In this document: positions 1 through 7,494 of the stretch, piece by piece
Numbering within the stretch: position 1 is the first letter of the stretch
How the letters are laid out: every line of letters starts with the position of its first letter
Made by a program: the position numbers and the translations under genes
Assembly (NCBI RefSeq): GCF_002422095.1
Contig: NZ_DITB01000071.1
Coordinates: 1 to 14,458, forward strand
Source: Flavobacterium sp. UBA6195
Lineage (GTDB): Bacteria; Bacteroidota; Bacteroidia; Flavobacteriales; Flavobacteriaceae
DNA: 14,458 bases
Direction of reading: 5' to 3'
The notes under the pieces: model-generated
Database searches by the model: none
Seen by the model: the letters and a program-made list of their open reading frames with translations, nothing else
What the model was told of the DNA's origin: nothing

Positions 1-882
1 AGCGCTTCCACCGTTGTTTAAAATTGCTTCGGCACAATTTTTTCCGAAGTTATTATAAGAATCAAAAGTACAACTTTTTTTGATAGTGTGTTTTTCTTTT
101 CCGTCTAAAGAGAATAAAACGCCTTCAAAATCAATTTTTTCAGATGTAAACGTTGCTAAAGCTCCAATTGGTGCTGTACAACCACCTTCTAGTGTTTTTA
201 AGAATTCACGTTCAATGTGTGTGCAAATTTCGGTTTCGGCATGATTTAATTTTGCCAAAGCTTCTTTGCAAAAATGATCGTTTTCCATGGCAACTACAAC
301 CATTGCGCCTTGCGCTGGTGCAGGAATCATCCAACTTAAATCAATGTAATTTCCAGGTTTTAAATTAATGCGCTCTAATCCTGCTGCTGCAAAAATAGCA
401 CCATCCCAATCGTTTTCTTGTAGTTTTTGCATACGAGTATTTACATTTCCACGTAAATCTACTACGTTATGATTTGGGTATTTATTTAACCATTGTGCTT
501 GTCTGCGTAAACTTCCAGTTGCGATAGTTCCTTGCGAATTTAAAAAATCTAAATTGCCTTTGTGCACTAAAATATCAACTGTATTAGCTCGTTCCAAAAC
601 AGCGGCTTGCACAATTCCAATAGGTAAAGCTGTTGGTACATCTTTCATAGAATGAACCGCAATATCTACCTGACCATTTATCATGGCAATGTCTAAGGTT
701 TTGGTAAAAATCCCCGTGATTCCTAATTCGTAAAGTGGTTTATCAAGAATAATATCTCCTTGCGATTTTACAGCTACAATTTCAGTCTGATAGCCTAAAT
801 CATTTAATTTCTTTTGTACTGTGTGTGCTTGCCAAAGGGCTAATTCGCTATCACGAGTTCCTATTCGGATTATTTTGCTCAT
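1..882 (-). CDS. hemC: Hydroxymethylbilane synthase (porphobilinogen deaminase), C-terminus cut by window edge
   Basis: Polymerises four porphobilinogen molecules into hydroxymethylbilane in the cytoplasm, the step after ALA dehydratase in haem synthesis. I translated 294 codons from the ATG at 882-880; the frame is open to base 1, so only the last few residues are missing (family about 300-320). Visible landmarks are the N-terminal IRIGTRDSELALWQA, the VDIAVHSMKDVP segment whose Asp73 matches the catalytic Asp of the family, the GTIATGSLRRQAQW and VDLRGNVNTRMQKL segments with substrate-binding arginines, and EGGCTAP with Cys235, the attachment residue for the dipyrromethane cofactor. The start codon overlaps the hemA stop by one base (TAATG), which suggests translational coupling with hemA in one transcript. 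Nothing unusual was seen in the visible part. Identification is very secure. Confidence 0.97.
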   Translation of the reverse strand, partial: MSKIIRIGTRDSELALWQAHTVQKKLNDLGYQTEIVAVKSQGDIILDKPLYELGITGIFTKTLDIAMINGQVDIAVHSMKDVPTALPIGIVQAAVLERANTVDILVHKGNLDFLNSQGTIATGSLRRQAQWLNKYPNHNVVDLRGNVNTRMQKLQENDWDGAIFAAAGLERINLKPGNYIDLSWMIPAPAQGAMVVVAMENDHFCKEALAKLNHAETEICTHIEREFLKTLEGGCTAPIGALATFTSEKIDFEGVLFSLDGKEKHTIKKSCTFDSYNNFGKNCAEAILNNGGSA

Positions 883-2138
883 TATTTTGAAACCGTTTCT
901 AATTGGAAAATTTTCTCAATCCATTCAATACTTTCATCCACCATGGTTTCATCATCTTTTAAATGATTAGCAAAATGATTCGTGATTTTCTGAATGATTC
1001 TTGCTGTAATCAATTCGGCTTGTTCTTCATCAAAATTAGCCAATTTTTTACGTTGAAAATTCAATTCTCCTTCTTTAATTGTATTCAGTTTTGCTTTTAA
1101 AGCATGTATGGTTGGGGCGAATTTACGTTGTTTCGTCCAAGACATGAACTCATCTTTAATTTCTTCGATAATAGCTTCGGCTGCTGGAATGTGTTTTTTT
1201 CTGTTTTCCAAAGTTTCATCCGTAATTTGCGAAAGTTCATCCATGTGAACAAGCGTAACACCTTCAATATCTTTTACATTTTCGTTCACGTTTTTCGGAA
1301 TCGATAAATCTAAAATCAATAAAGGTTTTTTCAGATTTAAAATGGCTTTATCAACCGTTGGGTTTTGAGCACCAGTAGCTACTACAACTACATCTGCTTT
1401 TTGAAGTTCTAATTGTAAATCAGCATAATCTTTAACAATAACATCTAGTTTTTTAGCTAATTTTTCGGCTTTTTCTTTAGTCCTATTGATTAATGTGATC
1501 TGTTCGTGTTTAGTATGTTTTACTAGGTTTTCACAAGTATTTCTTCCGATTTTTCCAGTTCCAAAAAGTAAGATGTTTTTAGAAGCAATATCTTCTACAT
1601 TTTTAAAAATATATTGAACCGACGCAAAAGACACAGAAGTTGCACCTGAAGAAATTTCGGTTTCGTTTTTAATTTTTCTACTCGCTTGAATTACTGCATT
1701 TACTAGTCTTTCTAAAAATGCATTTACTAAGTTTAGTTCTTTACTAATTACAAATGCATTCTTTAATTGACTTATGATTTCAAAATCACCTAAGATTTGA
1801 CTGTCTAAGCCAGTTCCAACACGAAACATGTGATTAATAGCCTCACTATTTTTGTATACAAAAGCTACTTTCTGAAAATCTTCAACAGTTCCTTGACTGT
1901 TTTCGCACAATAATTTTATTAATTGAAATGGATGTTGGGCAAAACCATAAATTTCAGTACGATTACAAGTAGAAGTTACAATTAAACTATCAATACCTTC
2001 ATCTTTGGCTTGATGCAATAAATTAGTTTTGGCCTTTTCATCCAAACTAAATTTCCCTCTCATTTCCGCATCTGCTTTCTTATAACTCAACCCTACTGCA
2101 TAGAAAGTCGGATGCTTTGCGAATGTATTGTTTTCCAT
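882..2138 (-). CDS. hemA: Glutamyl-tRNA reductase
   Basis: NADPH-dependent reduction of glutamyl-tRNA(Glu) to glutamate-1-semialdehyde, the first committed step of the C5 route to tetrapyrroles. The 418-residue length is normal for the family. The N-terminal catalytic domain has STCNRTEIYG with the nucleophilic Cys58, followed by the LGDFEIISQLKNA segment (about 116-128) and the SSGATSVSFASV segment (163-174). The NADPH domain shows the glycine-rich GTGKIG at 193-198, and the C-terminus is the helical dimerisation domain ending WIEKIF. The gene is the first of a minus-strand unit whose next gene, hemC, begins on its last stop base. A good promoter match lies just upstream (2166-2197). It is divergent from the AraC-type regulator at 2369. 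Haem commonly feeds back on this enzyme in other bacteria; no such signal is directly visible here. Confidence 0.97.
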   Translation of the reverse strand: MENNTFAKHPTFYAVGLSYKKADAEMRGKFSLDEKAKTNLLHQAKDEGIDSLIVTSTCNRTEIYGFAQHPFQLIKLLCENSQGTVEDFQKVAFVYKNSEAINHMFRVGTGLDSQILGDFEIISQLKNAFVISKELNLVNAFLERLVNAVIQASRKIKNETEISSGATSVSFASVQYIFKNVEDIASKNILLFGTGKIGRNTCENLVKHTKHEQITLINRTKEKAEKLAKKLDVIVKDYADLQLELQKADVVVVATGAQNPTVDKAILNLKKPLLILDLSIPKNVNENVKDIEGVTLVHMDELSQITDETLENRKKHIPAAEAIIEEIKDEFMSWTKQRKFAPTIHALKAKLNTIKEGELNFQRKKLANFDEEQAELITARIIQKITNHFANHLKDDETMVDESIEWIEKIFQLETVSK

Positions 2139-2165
2139 GTGATATACTCTTCCCTAAAAGTTTAA

Positions 2166-2197
2166 CAAAATTAAATGATACTATTTTATAAAAACAA
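2166..2197 (-). promoter_or_regulatory. Candidate hemA-hemC promoter (Bacteroidota type)
   Basis: Read on the minus strand, TTG (2197-2195), a 21-base spacer and TAATTTTG (2173-2166) match the Bacteroidota TTG / TAnnTTTG promoter with a spacing in the usual range. It would start transcription near 2160, about 20 bases before the hemA ATG. A second TAACTTTG box at 2230-2223 has only a TTG 25 bases away and is the weaker choice. Pattern match only, no experimental support. Confidence 0.5.
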
Positions 2198-2241
2198 CGC
2201 TTGAAGGACTTTTTATGTCGCTCAAAGTTATTTTAAAATCA

Positions 2242-2275
2242 TTTGGTCTAATTTGCAATATTTCTGCTAAATTTG
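2242..2275 (+). promoter_or_regulatory. Candidate promoter of the AraC-type regulator gene
   Basis: TTTG at 2242-2245, a 22-base spacer and TAAATTTG at 2268-2275 fit the Bacteroidota -33/-7 pattern. The expected start is near 2282, giving a leader of roughly 85 bases before the ATG at 2369. It lies in the 230-base divergent region between hemA and the regulator, so an activator binding here could act on both directions. The rest of this intergenic stretch is AT-rich with no hairpin that I would call. Confidence 0.45.
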
Positions 2276-2368
2276 TACTAAATTCAAGCTTTTACAAATA
2301 TGTTATGTAGAATAATTCTAAATAACGCCAAAAGATTTTGTTAGGCTTATATACGTAAAAATATCGCT

Positions 2369-3244
2369 ATGGGTTCATTAGAAGAAATAAAAATTGAAAA
2401 CGAATTTATTTTATTGCGTTTTCAAAATGATAGTAACGAAATAATTAAAGTAGAACGCCCTGTAAACCAAGGCCTTATCCAATTTCATTTTGGGCTTAAA
2501 GGAAAAGGGAAATTTGTCTTTAATCAAGGAAATTATGCCTTAGATTTAAAAGAAGAGAAGTCGCTTTTGTTTTACAATCCGCAAAAAGAATTGCCAATAC
2601 ACTTAGAATTAGCACCACAAAGTTGGGTAATTTCGGTAATTATATCTATCAAAAAATTTCATGGCCTTTTTTCTTCAGAAGCTGAAAGCATTCCGTTTTT
2701 AAGTGAAGAAAATAAAGATAAGAAGTATTATAAAGAAAACGATATAAGTCCGTCAATGGCAATTGTTCTTAGCCAAATTTTTCATTACAATATAAATTCA
2801 TTCATCAAGAATTTATATTACAAAGGAAAAGGATATGAACTATTAAGTTTGTATTTTAATCGTTCCGAAGATCCAAACGCAGAACAATGTCCGTTTTTGA
2901 TTGATGAAGAAAATGTTTTAAAAATTAAGAAAGCAAAAGAAATTATCATTGCTAATATGGCCGAGCCTCCTACACTAGAAGTTTTATCGGAACAAGTAGG
3001 GTTAAGTTTGAAAAAACTAAAAATGGGTTTCAAACAAATTTATGGCGATACCGTTTATGGGTTTCTATTTGATTACAAAATGGATTATGCACGTCAATTG
3101 TTAGATAGTGGTTCTTATAATGTAAATGAAGTGGGATTGAAAATTGGTTATAGTACAGGTAGTCATTTTATTGCTGCCTTCAAGAAAAAATTTGGTACAA
3201 CACCAAAAAAATATTTAATGAATTTGAATGCTAACATTGAATAG
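2369..3244 (+). CDS. AraC-family transcriptional regulator next to haem genes
   Basis: DNA-binding regulator of 291 residues. The C-terminal third (about 185-285) is a typical AraC/XylS domain: first helix-turn-helix around 201-222 (PTLEVLSEQVGLSLKKLKMGF), second around 251-271 (VNEVGLKIGYSTGSHFIAAF), then the family signature KKKFGTTPKKYL. The N-terminal part (about 25-110) looks like a small beta-rich ligand-sensing domain, with FHFGLKGKGKF and LLFYNPQKELP; this resembles the general layout of PchR-like regulators that sense siderophore or iron-related ligands, but that comparison is from memory. It is divergent from hemA-hemC and 97 bases upstream of hemH on the same strand. Position makes control of haem synthesis by iron, haem or porphyrin a reasonable inference, not a demonstrated role. 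The ATG at 2369 is the first in frame with a good family-like N-terminus. Confidence 0.88.
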   Translation: MGSLEEIKIENEFILLRFQNDSNEIIKVERPVNQGLIQFHFGLKGKGKFVFNQGNYALDLKEEKSLLFYNPQKELPIHLELAPQSWVISVIISIKKFHGLFSSEAESIPFLSEENKDKKYYKENDISPSMAIVLSQIFHYNINSFIKNLYYKGKGYELLSLYFNRSEDPNAEQCPFLIDEENVLKIKKAKEIIIANMAEPPTLEVLSEQVGLSLKKLKMGFKQIYGDTVYGFLFDYKMDYARQLLDSGSYNVNEVGLKIGYSTGSHFIAAFKKKFGTTPKKYLMNLNANIE

Positions 3245-3341
3245 TTCAATCATATTGATTTTGTAAATCGCATTATAGATAAAAAACGTATATAAAACTT
3301 TCCTTAAAAAGAAGATTGATTACTTTTATAAAAAAAAGAAA

Positions 3342-4367
3342 ATGAAAAAAGGAGTACTGTTAATTAATTTAGGTTCACCAGACAGTCCAGAGCCAAAAGA
3401 TGTTAGAAAATATTTAGATGAATTTTTAATGGACGAACGCGTTATCGATGTTCCATATTTACTTAGAGCCTTATTAGTAAAAGGAATCATTTTAAATACT
3501 CGCCCAAAAAAATCAGCTAAAGCGTATAAAAAAATTTGGTGGGAAGAAGGTTCTCCATTAATTGTGTTATCAAAACGATTACAAAATAAAGTTCAAGAAC
3601 AAGTCAGTATTCCGGTTTCTTTAGCCATGCGTTATGGAAATCCTAGTATCGAATTTGGTTTAAAAGAATTACACAATCAAGGGGTTGATGAGGTTTTATT
3701 AATTCCATTGTATCCTCAGTTTGCTATGGCAACAACCGAAACTATTTTGGTATTAGCCGAAGAAATTCGCAAAAAACAATTCCCTAACATGGAATTCACC
3801 ATTTTACCAGCTTTTTATAACCAACCCGATTATGTTCGTGATTTATCTAACTCCATTAAATCGGCTTTAGATGATTTTAAATCAGATTATTTATTGTTTT
3901 CGTATCATGGTGTTCCAGAGCGTCATATTAGAAAATCAGATGTAACAAAATCGCATTGTAAAATAGATGGAAGTTGTTGTAATACGCCTTCAAAAGCACA
4001 CGAGTTTTGCTACCGTCATCAATGTTATGAAACTACTAAACAAGTTGCTGAATTTTTAGGTTTGGAAGAAGGAAAATACAGCACATCATTTCAATCACGT
4101 TTGGGTCGCGATCCTTGGTTGCAACCTTATACCGATGCTACTATTGATGGTTTAGCACAAAAAGGAATTAAGAATTTAGCAGTGGTTACACCCGCTTTTG
4201 TTTCGGATTGTTTGGAAACTTTAGAAGAAATTGGAATGGAAGCAGCACATAGTTTCAAAGAAAACGGTGGAGAAAATTTCTTGTCTATTCCATGTTTAAA
4301 TGATAGTGCCGATTGGGTTAAAACCATGAGCCGTTGGATTGATCAATGGGCTTTTCAAAATCAATAA
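3342..4367 (+). CDS. hemH: Ferrochelatase with cysteine-rich internal insertion
   Basis: Inserts Fe2+ into protoporphyrin IX to give protohaem, the last step of the classical pathway. The 341 residues are of normal length. The start MKKGVLLINLGSPDSPEP is diagnostic; FSYHGVPERH carries the metal-binding/catalytic His189, QSRLGRDPWLQPYT lies at 251-264, and PAFVSDCLETLEEI (284-297) holds the conserved acidic residues of the active site. Between the SYHG motif and the next helix there is an extra segment with cysteines at 206, 212, 213, 223 and 228, described separately. The stop is followed after three bases by the ATG of hemJ, so the two genes almost certainly share a transcript. The 97 bases upstream contain only a weak promoter-like TACTTTTA (3321-3328) without a matching TTG, so cotranscription from the regulator gene is possible. 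Confidence 0.97.
   Translation: MKKGVLLINLGSPDSPEPKDVRKYLDEFLMDERVIDVPYLLRALLVKGIILNTRPKKSAKAYKKIWWEEGSPLIVLSKRLQNKVQEQVSIPVSLAMRYGNPSIEFGLKELHNQGVDEVLLIPLYPQFAMATTETILVLAEEIRKKQFPNMEFTILPAFYNQPDYVRDLSNSIKSALDDFKSDYLLFSYHGVPERHIRKSDVTKSHCKIDGSCCNTPSKAHEFCYRHQCYETTKQVAEFLGLEEGKYSTSFQSRLGRDPWLQPYTDATIDGLAQKGIKNLAVVTPAFVSDCLETLEEIGMEAAHSFKENGGENFLSIPCLNDSADWVKTMSRWIDQWAFQNQ
3957..4025 (+). other. Cys-rich segment inside ferrochelatase, possible [2Fe-2S] ligand site
   Basis: This part of hemH encodes residues 206-228, with Cys206, Cys212, Cys213, Cys223 and Cys228 within 23 residues plus His residues. Simple ferrochelatases such as the E. coli enzyme, as I recall it, go from the SYHG motif to the following helix with a shorter link. 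Some bacterial ferrochelatases are known to bind a [2Fe-2S] cluster through cysteines in an internal segment. The spacing here is compatible with that, but cluster binding is inference. Confidence 0.55.
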
Positions 4368-4370
4368 AAA

Positions 4371-4925
4371 ATGGAATTATACAATTACATAAAATCGTTA
4401 CATTTAATCTTTGTGGTTACTTGGTTTGCTGGTTTGTTTTATATTGTTAGGTTATTTGTTTATCACGCAGAGGCCAAACAAAAACCTCAACCCGAGCAAG
4501 ACATATTAATTAAACAATACCAATTAATGCAATATCGTTTATGGTACATTATAACTTGGCCAAGTGCTGTTTTAGCAAGTGTTTTTGCTTTTTGGATGTT
4601 GTTTTTTACTGAAGTTGGTAAAGTTTGGTTAGCCCAACCTTGGATGCACGTTAAATTAGCGTTTGTGTTTTTATTGTATTTGTATCATTTAAAATGCCAT
4701 CAAATATTTAAACAATTGCAAAATAATGAGGTAAAGCATACTTCAAGTTTCTTTAGAATCTGGAACGAAGGTGCTACAATTATTCTATTTGCAGTAGTTT
4801 TTTTAGTAATTTTAAAAAATGCAATTAATTGGATTTTTGGCGTTGTTGGCATTATTGCTTTTTCAGTATTATTAATGTTAGGTTACAGATTATACAAAAA
4901 AATTCGAGAGAAAAACAACAGTTGA
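4371..4925 (+). CDS. hemJ: HemJ-type protoporphyrinogen IX oxidase (CopD-like membrane protein)
   Basis: Membrane protein that oxidises protoporphyrinogen IX to protoporphyrin IX, supplying the substrate of the ferrochelatase encoded three bases upstream. The 184 residues contain about four membrane spans (roughly 9-31, 57-80, 92-112, 132-150) plus a further hydrophobic stretch at 153-173. Family-typical residues are visible: His11 in SLHLIFVVTWFAGLFY, the YIVRLFVYH end of the first span, WMHVKLAFV with Lys95, YHLKCH at 105-110 and FRIWNEGATIIL near 128-139, which corresponds to the conserved R-x-x-NE motif of HemJ. The tight spacing with hemH and absence of another oxidase gene in the window strengthen the assignment. 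The wider CopD/UPF0093 fold could also fit, but context makes HemJ the best call. Confidence 0.88.
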   Translation: MELYNYIKSLHLIFVVTWFAGLFYIVRLFVYHAEAKQKPQPEQDILIKQYQLMQYRLWYIITWPSAVLASVFAFWMLFFTEVGKVWLAQPWMHVKLAFVFLLYLYHLKCHQIFKQLQNNEVKHTSSFFRIWNEGATIILFAVVFLVILKNAINWIFGVVGIIAFSVLLMLGYRLYKKIREKNNS

Positions 4926-4940
4926 TTTTCATCAAAAAAC

Positions 4941-6410
4941 ATGGATAGAATTTTAAACTTTAAGAACCTTTCCTTGCGTGTAAGAATATTTCTTTCCATG
5001 ATATTCTTAACGTTAATTGCGTCTGTTCTTATTGCTGCGGTTTCTATTTATCAATTTAGAAAAGAAGCTCGCGAATACCATCAAGATCGTTTAGAACGAA
5101 AAGAAGCGGCTATTACCGAACATATTAATTATGTGCTTCAAACTACTACTTATCCGCTTACGACGGAAAATATTCCTTTAATTTTTAAAGAGAAAATATT
5201 CGAATTATCAGACATTCACAGTATGGAAATCAATTTTTTTGATTTAAAAGGAAAACTTTTAATATCATCAAAAGCTATATTCAAACTAGATAAAGACAAA
5301 CCAAAAATAAACCCATCCACATTAAAAATTATTCAATCGTCATTAGACAAACGTTACATTGAATTTTCAAAAGTTGATGGGCAATCGTTCCGATCTTCTT
5401 ATTCGTATTTAAAGGATACTAAGTTTAAACCCATGGGAATTTTAAATTTACCATATGAAGAAAATACCGAGTTTTACGACAATGAAGTTCAAAATTTCTT
5501 AATTCGATTTGGGCAAGTTTACGTTTTTATGTTCTTTATTTCTATTGTATTGTCTTATTTTTTATCGAGTTATATTACCAAATCTTTAAAAATTATTAGT
5601 GATAAACTTCAAGAGACAGAATTGTATCAACGAAATGAAAAAATTGTGATAGAAGATGGAAGTAAAGAAATTAATCTTTTAATTAATTCCTATAATAACA
5701 TGGTGGATAAATTAGAAGAGAGTGCCACTATTTTGGCCCAAAGCGAAAGAGAACAAGCTTGGCGCGAAATGGCTAAGCAAGTAGCACATGAAATCAAAAA
5801 TCCATTGACGCCAATGCGATTAACTGTGCAAAGTTTTCAAAGAAAATTTGACCCCAATGATCCAAATATAACCCAAAAATTAGACGATTATACCAAAACT
5901 ATTTTACAACAAATTGATACGATGACGGCTGTTGCGGGTGCTTTTTCAAATTTTGCAACGATGCCAGCTCAACAAAACGAAACGTTAAATGTAGTTCGAA
6001 TTGTAAAAATGGCTTTGGAAATTTTTAATGAAGATTACATTCAGTTTTCAGCATTGGAAGATGAAATTATAGCTAAATTAGATCGAACACAACTAATTCG
6101 TGTAATTACCAATTTGGTTAAAAACGCTATCCAAGCCATTCCAGAAGAACAAGAAAATAAATTGGTTTTTGTTACCGTTTTTAGACAAGATAACGAAGTT
6201 AAAATTGCAGTAAAAGACAACGGAAAAGGAATTTCAAAAGAAAATCAGGAACGCGTTTTTGAACCAAAATTCACTACAAAATCAAGCGGAATGGGACTTG
6301 GTTTAGCTATTATTAAAAATATTATAGAAAATTATAACGGAACAATTACCTTTGAAACGGAACCTAATGTGGGAACTGAATTTTTGGTTTCTTTCCCAAT
6401 AAATAAATAA
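4941..6410 (+). CDS. Membrane sensor histidine kinase, NtrY-like, no partner regulator in window
   Basis: Two-component sensor of 489 residues. Layout: transmembrane helix about 14-37, extracytoplasmic sensor region of about 150 residues (38-185), second transmembrane helix about 190-212, HAMP-type linker about 213-262, then HisKA with the phosphorylated His283 in AKQVAHEIKNPLTPMRL. The ATPase domain has the N box NLVKNAIQAIP (391-401), G1 box DNGKGI (426-431), F box FEPKFTTK (440-447) and G2 GMGLGLAI (450-457). All catalytic residues are present, so it should be active. It starts 15 bases after hemJ and stops 15 bases before the enoyl-CoA hydratase, so it is probably cotranscribed with haem genes. 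No response regulator is nearby. The H-box wording resembles NtrY-family kinases; the signal sensed cannot be read from the sequence. Confidence 0.93.
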   Translation: MDRILNFKNLSLRVRIFLSMIFLTLIASVLIAAVSIYQFRKEAREYHQDRLERKEAAITEHINYVLQTTTYPLTTENIPLIFKEKIFELSDIHSMEINFFDLKGKLLISSKAIFKLDKDKPKINPSTLKIIQSSLDKRYIEFSKVDGQSFRSSYSYLKDTKFKPMGILNLPYEENTEFYDNEVQNFLIRFGQVYVFMFFISIVLSYFLSSYITKSLKIISDKLQETELYQRNEKIVIEDGSKEINLLINSYNNMVDKLEESATILAQSEREQAWREMAKQVAHEIKNPLTPMRLTVQSFQRKFDPNDPNITQKLDDYTKTILQQIDTMTAVAGAFSNFATMPAQQNETLNVVRIVKMALEIFNEDYIQFSALEDEIIAKLDRTQLIRVITNLVKNAIQAIPEEQENKLVFVTVFRQDNEVKIAVKDNGKGISKENQERVFEPKFTTKSSGMGLGLAIIKNIIENYNGTITFETEPNVGTEFLVSFPINK

Positions 6411-6425
6411 TCAAAACAAACAAAA

Positions 6426-7202
6426 ATGGAAAATATTCTTATTGAAAAACATGATGCTATTGCAATTGTAACGATTAACAGACCAACAAAATTAAACGCA
6501 TTAAATAAGGCAACTATTCAAGAATTACACGATGGATTTAAATCGTTAAACGAAGATAAATCCGTAAAAGCAATTATTGTAACGGGTAGTGGAGAAAAAG
6601 CTTTTGTAGCTGGAGCCGATATTTCAGAATTTGCTAATTTTTCAGTAGAAGAAGGTGAAAAATTAGCTGCTGAAGGGCAAAGATTGTTGTTTGATTTTGT
6701 GCAAAATTTAAGCACTCCAGTAATTGCAGCTGTAAACGGTTTTGCTCTAGGTGGTGGATTAGAATTAGCGATGTCATGTCATTTTAGAGTAGCATCAGAT
6801 AATGCCAAAATGGGATTACCTGAAGTAACATTAGGAGTTATTCCAGGTTACGGAGGAACACAACGTTTGGCGCAATTAGTTGGAAAAGGGCGTGCTATGG
6901 AAATGATTATGACAGCAGGTATGATTGATGCCGAAAAAGCTAAAAATTATGGTTTAGTAAACCATGTAGTTGCACAAGCTGAATTGTTAGAATTTGCAAA
7001 AGGAATTGCTTCTAAAATTACTAAAAATTCAAGCGTGGCTATTGCAAAAGCGATTCAAGCGGTTAATGCAAATTACATAGATGGCACAAATGGCTACCAA
7101 GTAGAAATTGAAAATTTTGGATATTGTTTTGGCACGGAAGATTTTAAAGAAGGTACCACAGCGTTTTTAGAAAAAAGAAAAGCAGAATTTCCTGGGAAGT
7201 AA
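6426..7202 (+). CDS. Enoyl-CoA hydratase (crotonase family)
   Basis: Cytoplasmic enzyme that adds water across the double bond of trans-2-enoyl-CoA, as in fatty-acid or amino-acid breakdown. The 258-residue length is standard. Oxyanion-hole segments are visible at KAFVAGADISEF (59-69, here preceded by GE) and NGFALGGGLELAM (104-116). Both glutamates used by true hydratases are present: Glu113 in GGLELAM and Glu133 in GLPEVTLGVIPGYGGTQRL, so hydratase rather than another crotonase-fold activity is likely. The exact substrate, short-chain enoyl-CoA or crotonyl-CoA, cannot be fixed. It is last in a run of closely spaced plus-strand genes; its stop codon lies inside the left arm of a strong inverted repeat that must be the transcript end. 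A functional link to the haem genes is not obvious. Confidence 0.93.
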   Translation: MENILIEKHDAIAIVTINRPTKLNALNKATIQELHDGFKSLNEDKSVKAIIVTGSGEKAFVAGADISEFANFSVEEGEKLAAEGQRLLFDFVQNLSTPVIAAVNGFALGGGLELAMSCHFRVASDNAKMGLPEVTLGVIPGYGGTQRLAQLVGKGRAMEMIMTAGMIDAEKAKNYGLVNHVVAQAELLEFAKGIASKITKNSSVAIAKAIQAVNANYIDGTNGYQVEIENFGYCFGTEDFKEGTTAFLEKRKAEFPGK

Positions 7203-7248
7203 TTATAATAAAAAAGCTCGATTAAATCGAGCTTTTTTATTATAATTA
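7200..7248. terminator. Bidirectional terminator, perfect 24-bp inverted repeat
   Basis: Arms 7200-7223 and 7225-7248 are exact reverse complements around a single A at 7224. The core stem GCTCGAT / ATCGAGC with loop TAA is flanked by A6 on the left and T6 on the right, so either strand gives a hairpin followed by a U run. It ends the plus-strand unit (the hydratase stop TAA is 7200-7202) and also the minus-strand protease gene, whose stop lies at 7254-7252, just before the repeat when read on that strand. Confidence 0.92.
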
Positions 7249-7254
7249 GATTTA

Positions 7255-7494
7255 TTTTTTAACAACTATTTTTTTTGTTGTTTTACCCAGATCATTTTCA
7301 ATAGTTAACAAGTAAACTCCTTCTGAAAGATTCTCTATATTTAAAACTTCTATCATATTATTAGATTTTTTTTCTAATACTTGCCTTCCTTGAAAGTCGT
7401 TTACTTTGTACATAGTTGAGTTTGAATAAGACAATGATGATAAATCAATGTTAATAATTCCTTTTGCTGGATTTGGATACACCTTTACTTCAGA
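7255..7494 (-). other. C-terminal type IX secretion sorting domain (type A) of the S8 protease
   Basis: The last 80 codons read SEVKVYPNPAKGIINIDL, then a KVNDFQGRQVLEKK segment, NLSEGVYLLTIEND, and end KTTKKIVVKK. This is the familiar type A sorting domain: YPNP near the start, a central LxxxxGxxV-like strand, GVY(L/I)L and a lysine-rich tail. Proteins with it cross the outer membrane through the T9SS and are released or anchored at the surface. The domain itself is intact, although in the broken gene it is not joined to a signal peptide. Confidence 0.92.

Noticed and set aside
153..368. Plus-strand 71-codon open frame inside hemC
   Set aside because: Antisense to strongly conserved hemC codons, with no recognisable domain; a shadow frame. 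Open frames opposite hemA, the AraC regulator, hemH, the hydratase, the protease and fumarase were dropped for the same reason.
3321..3328. TACTTTTA as a hemH promoter -7 element
   Set aside because: It lacks the final G of the consensus and has no TTG 17-23 bases upstream; too weak to list.
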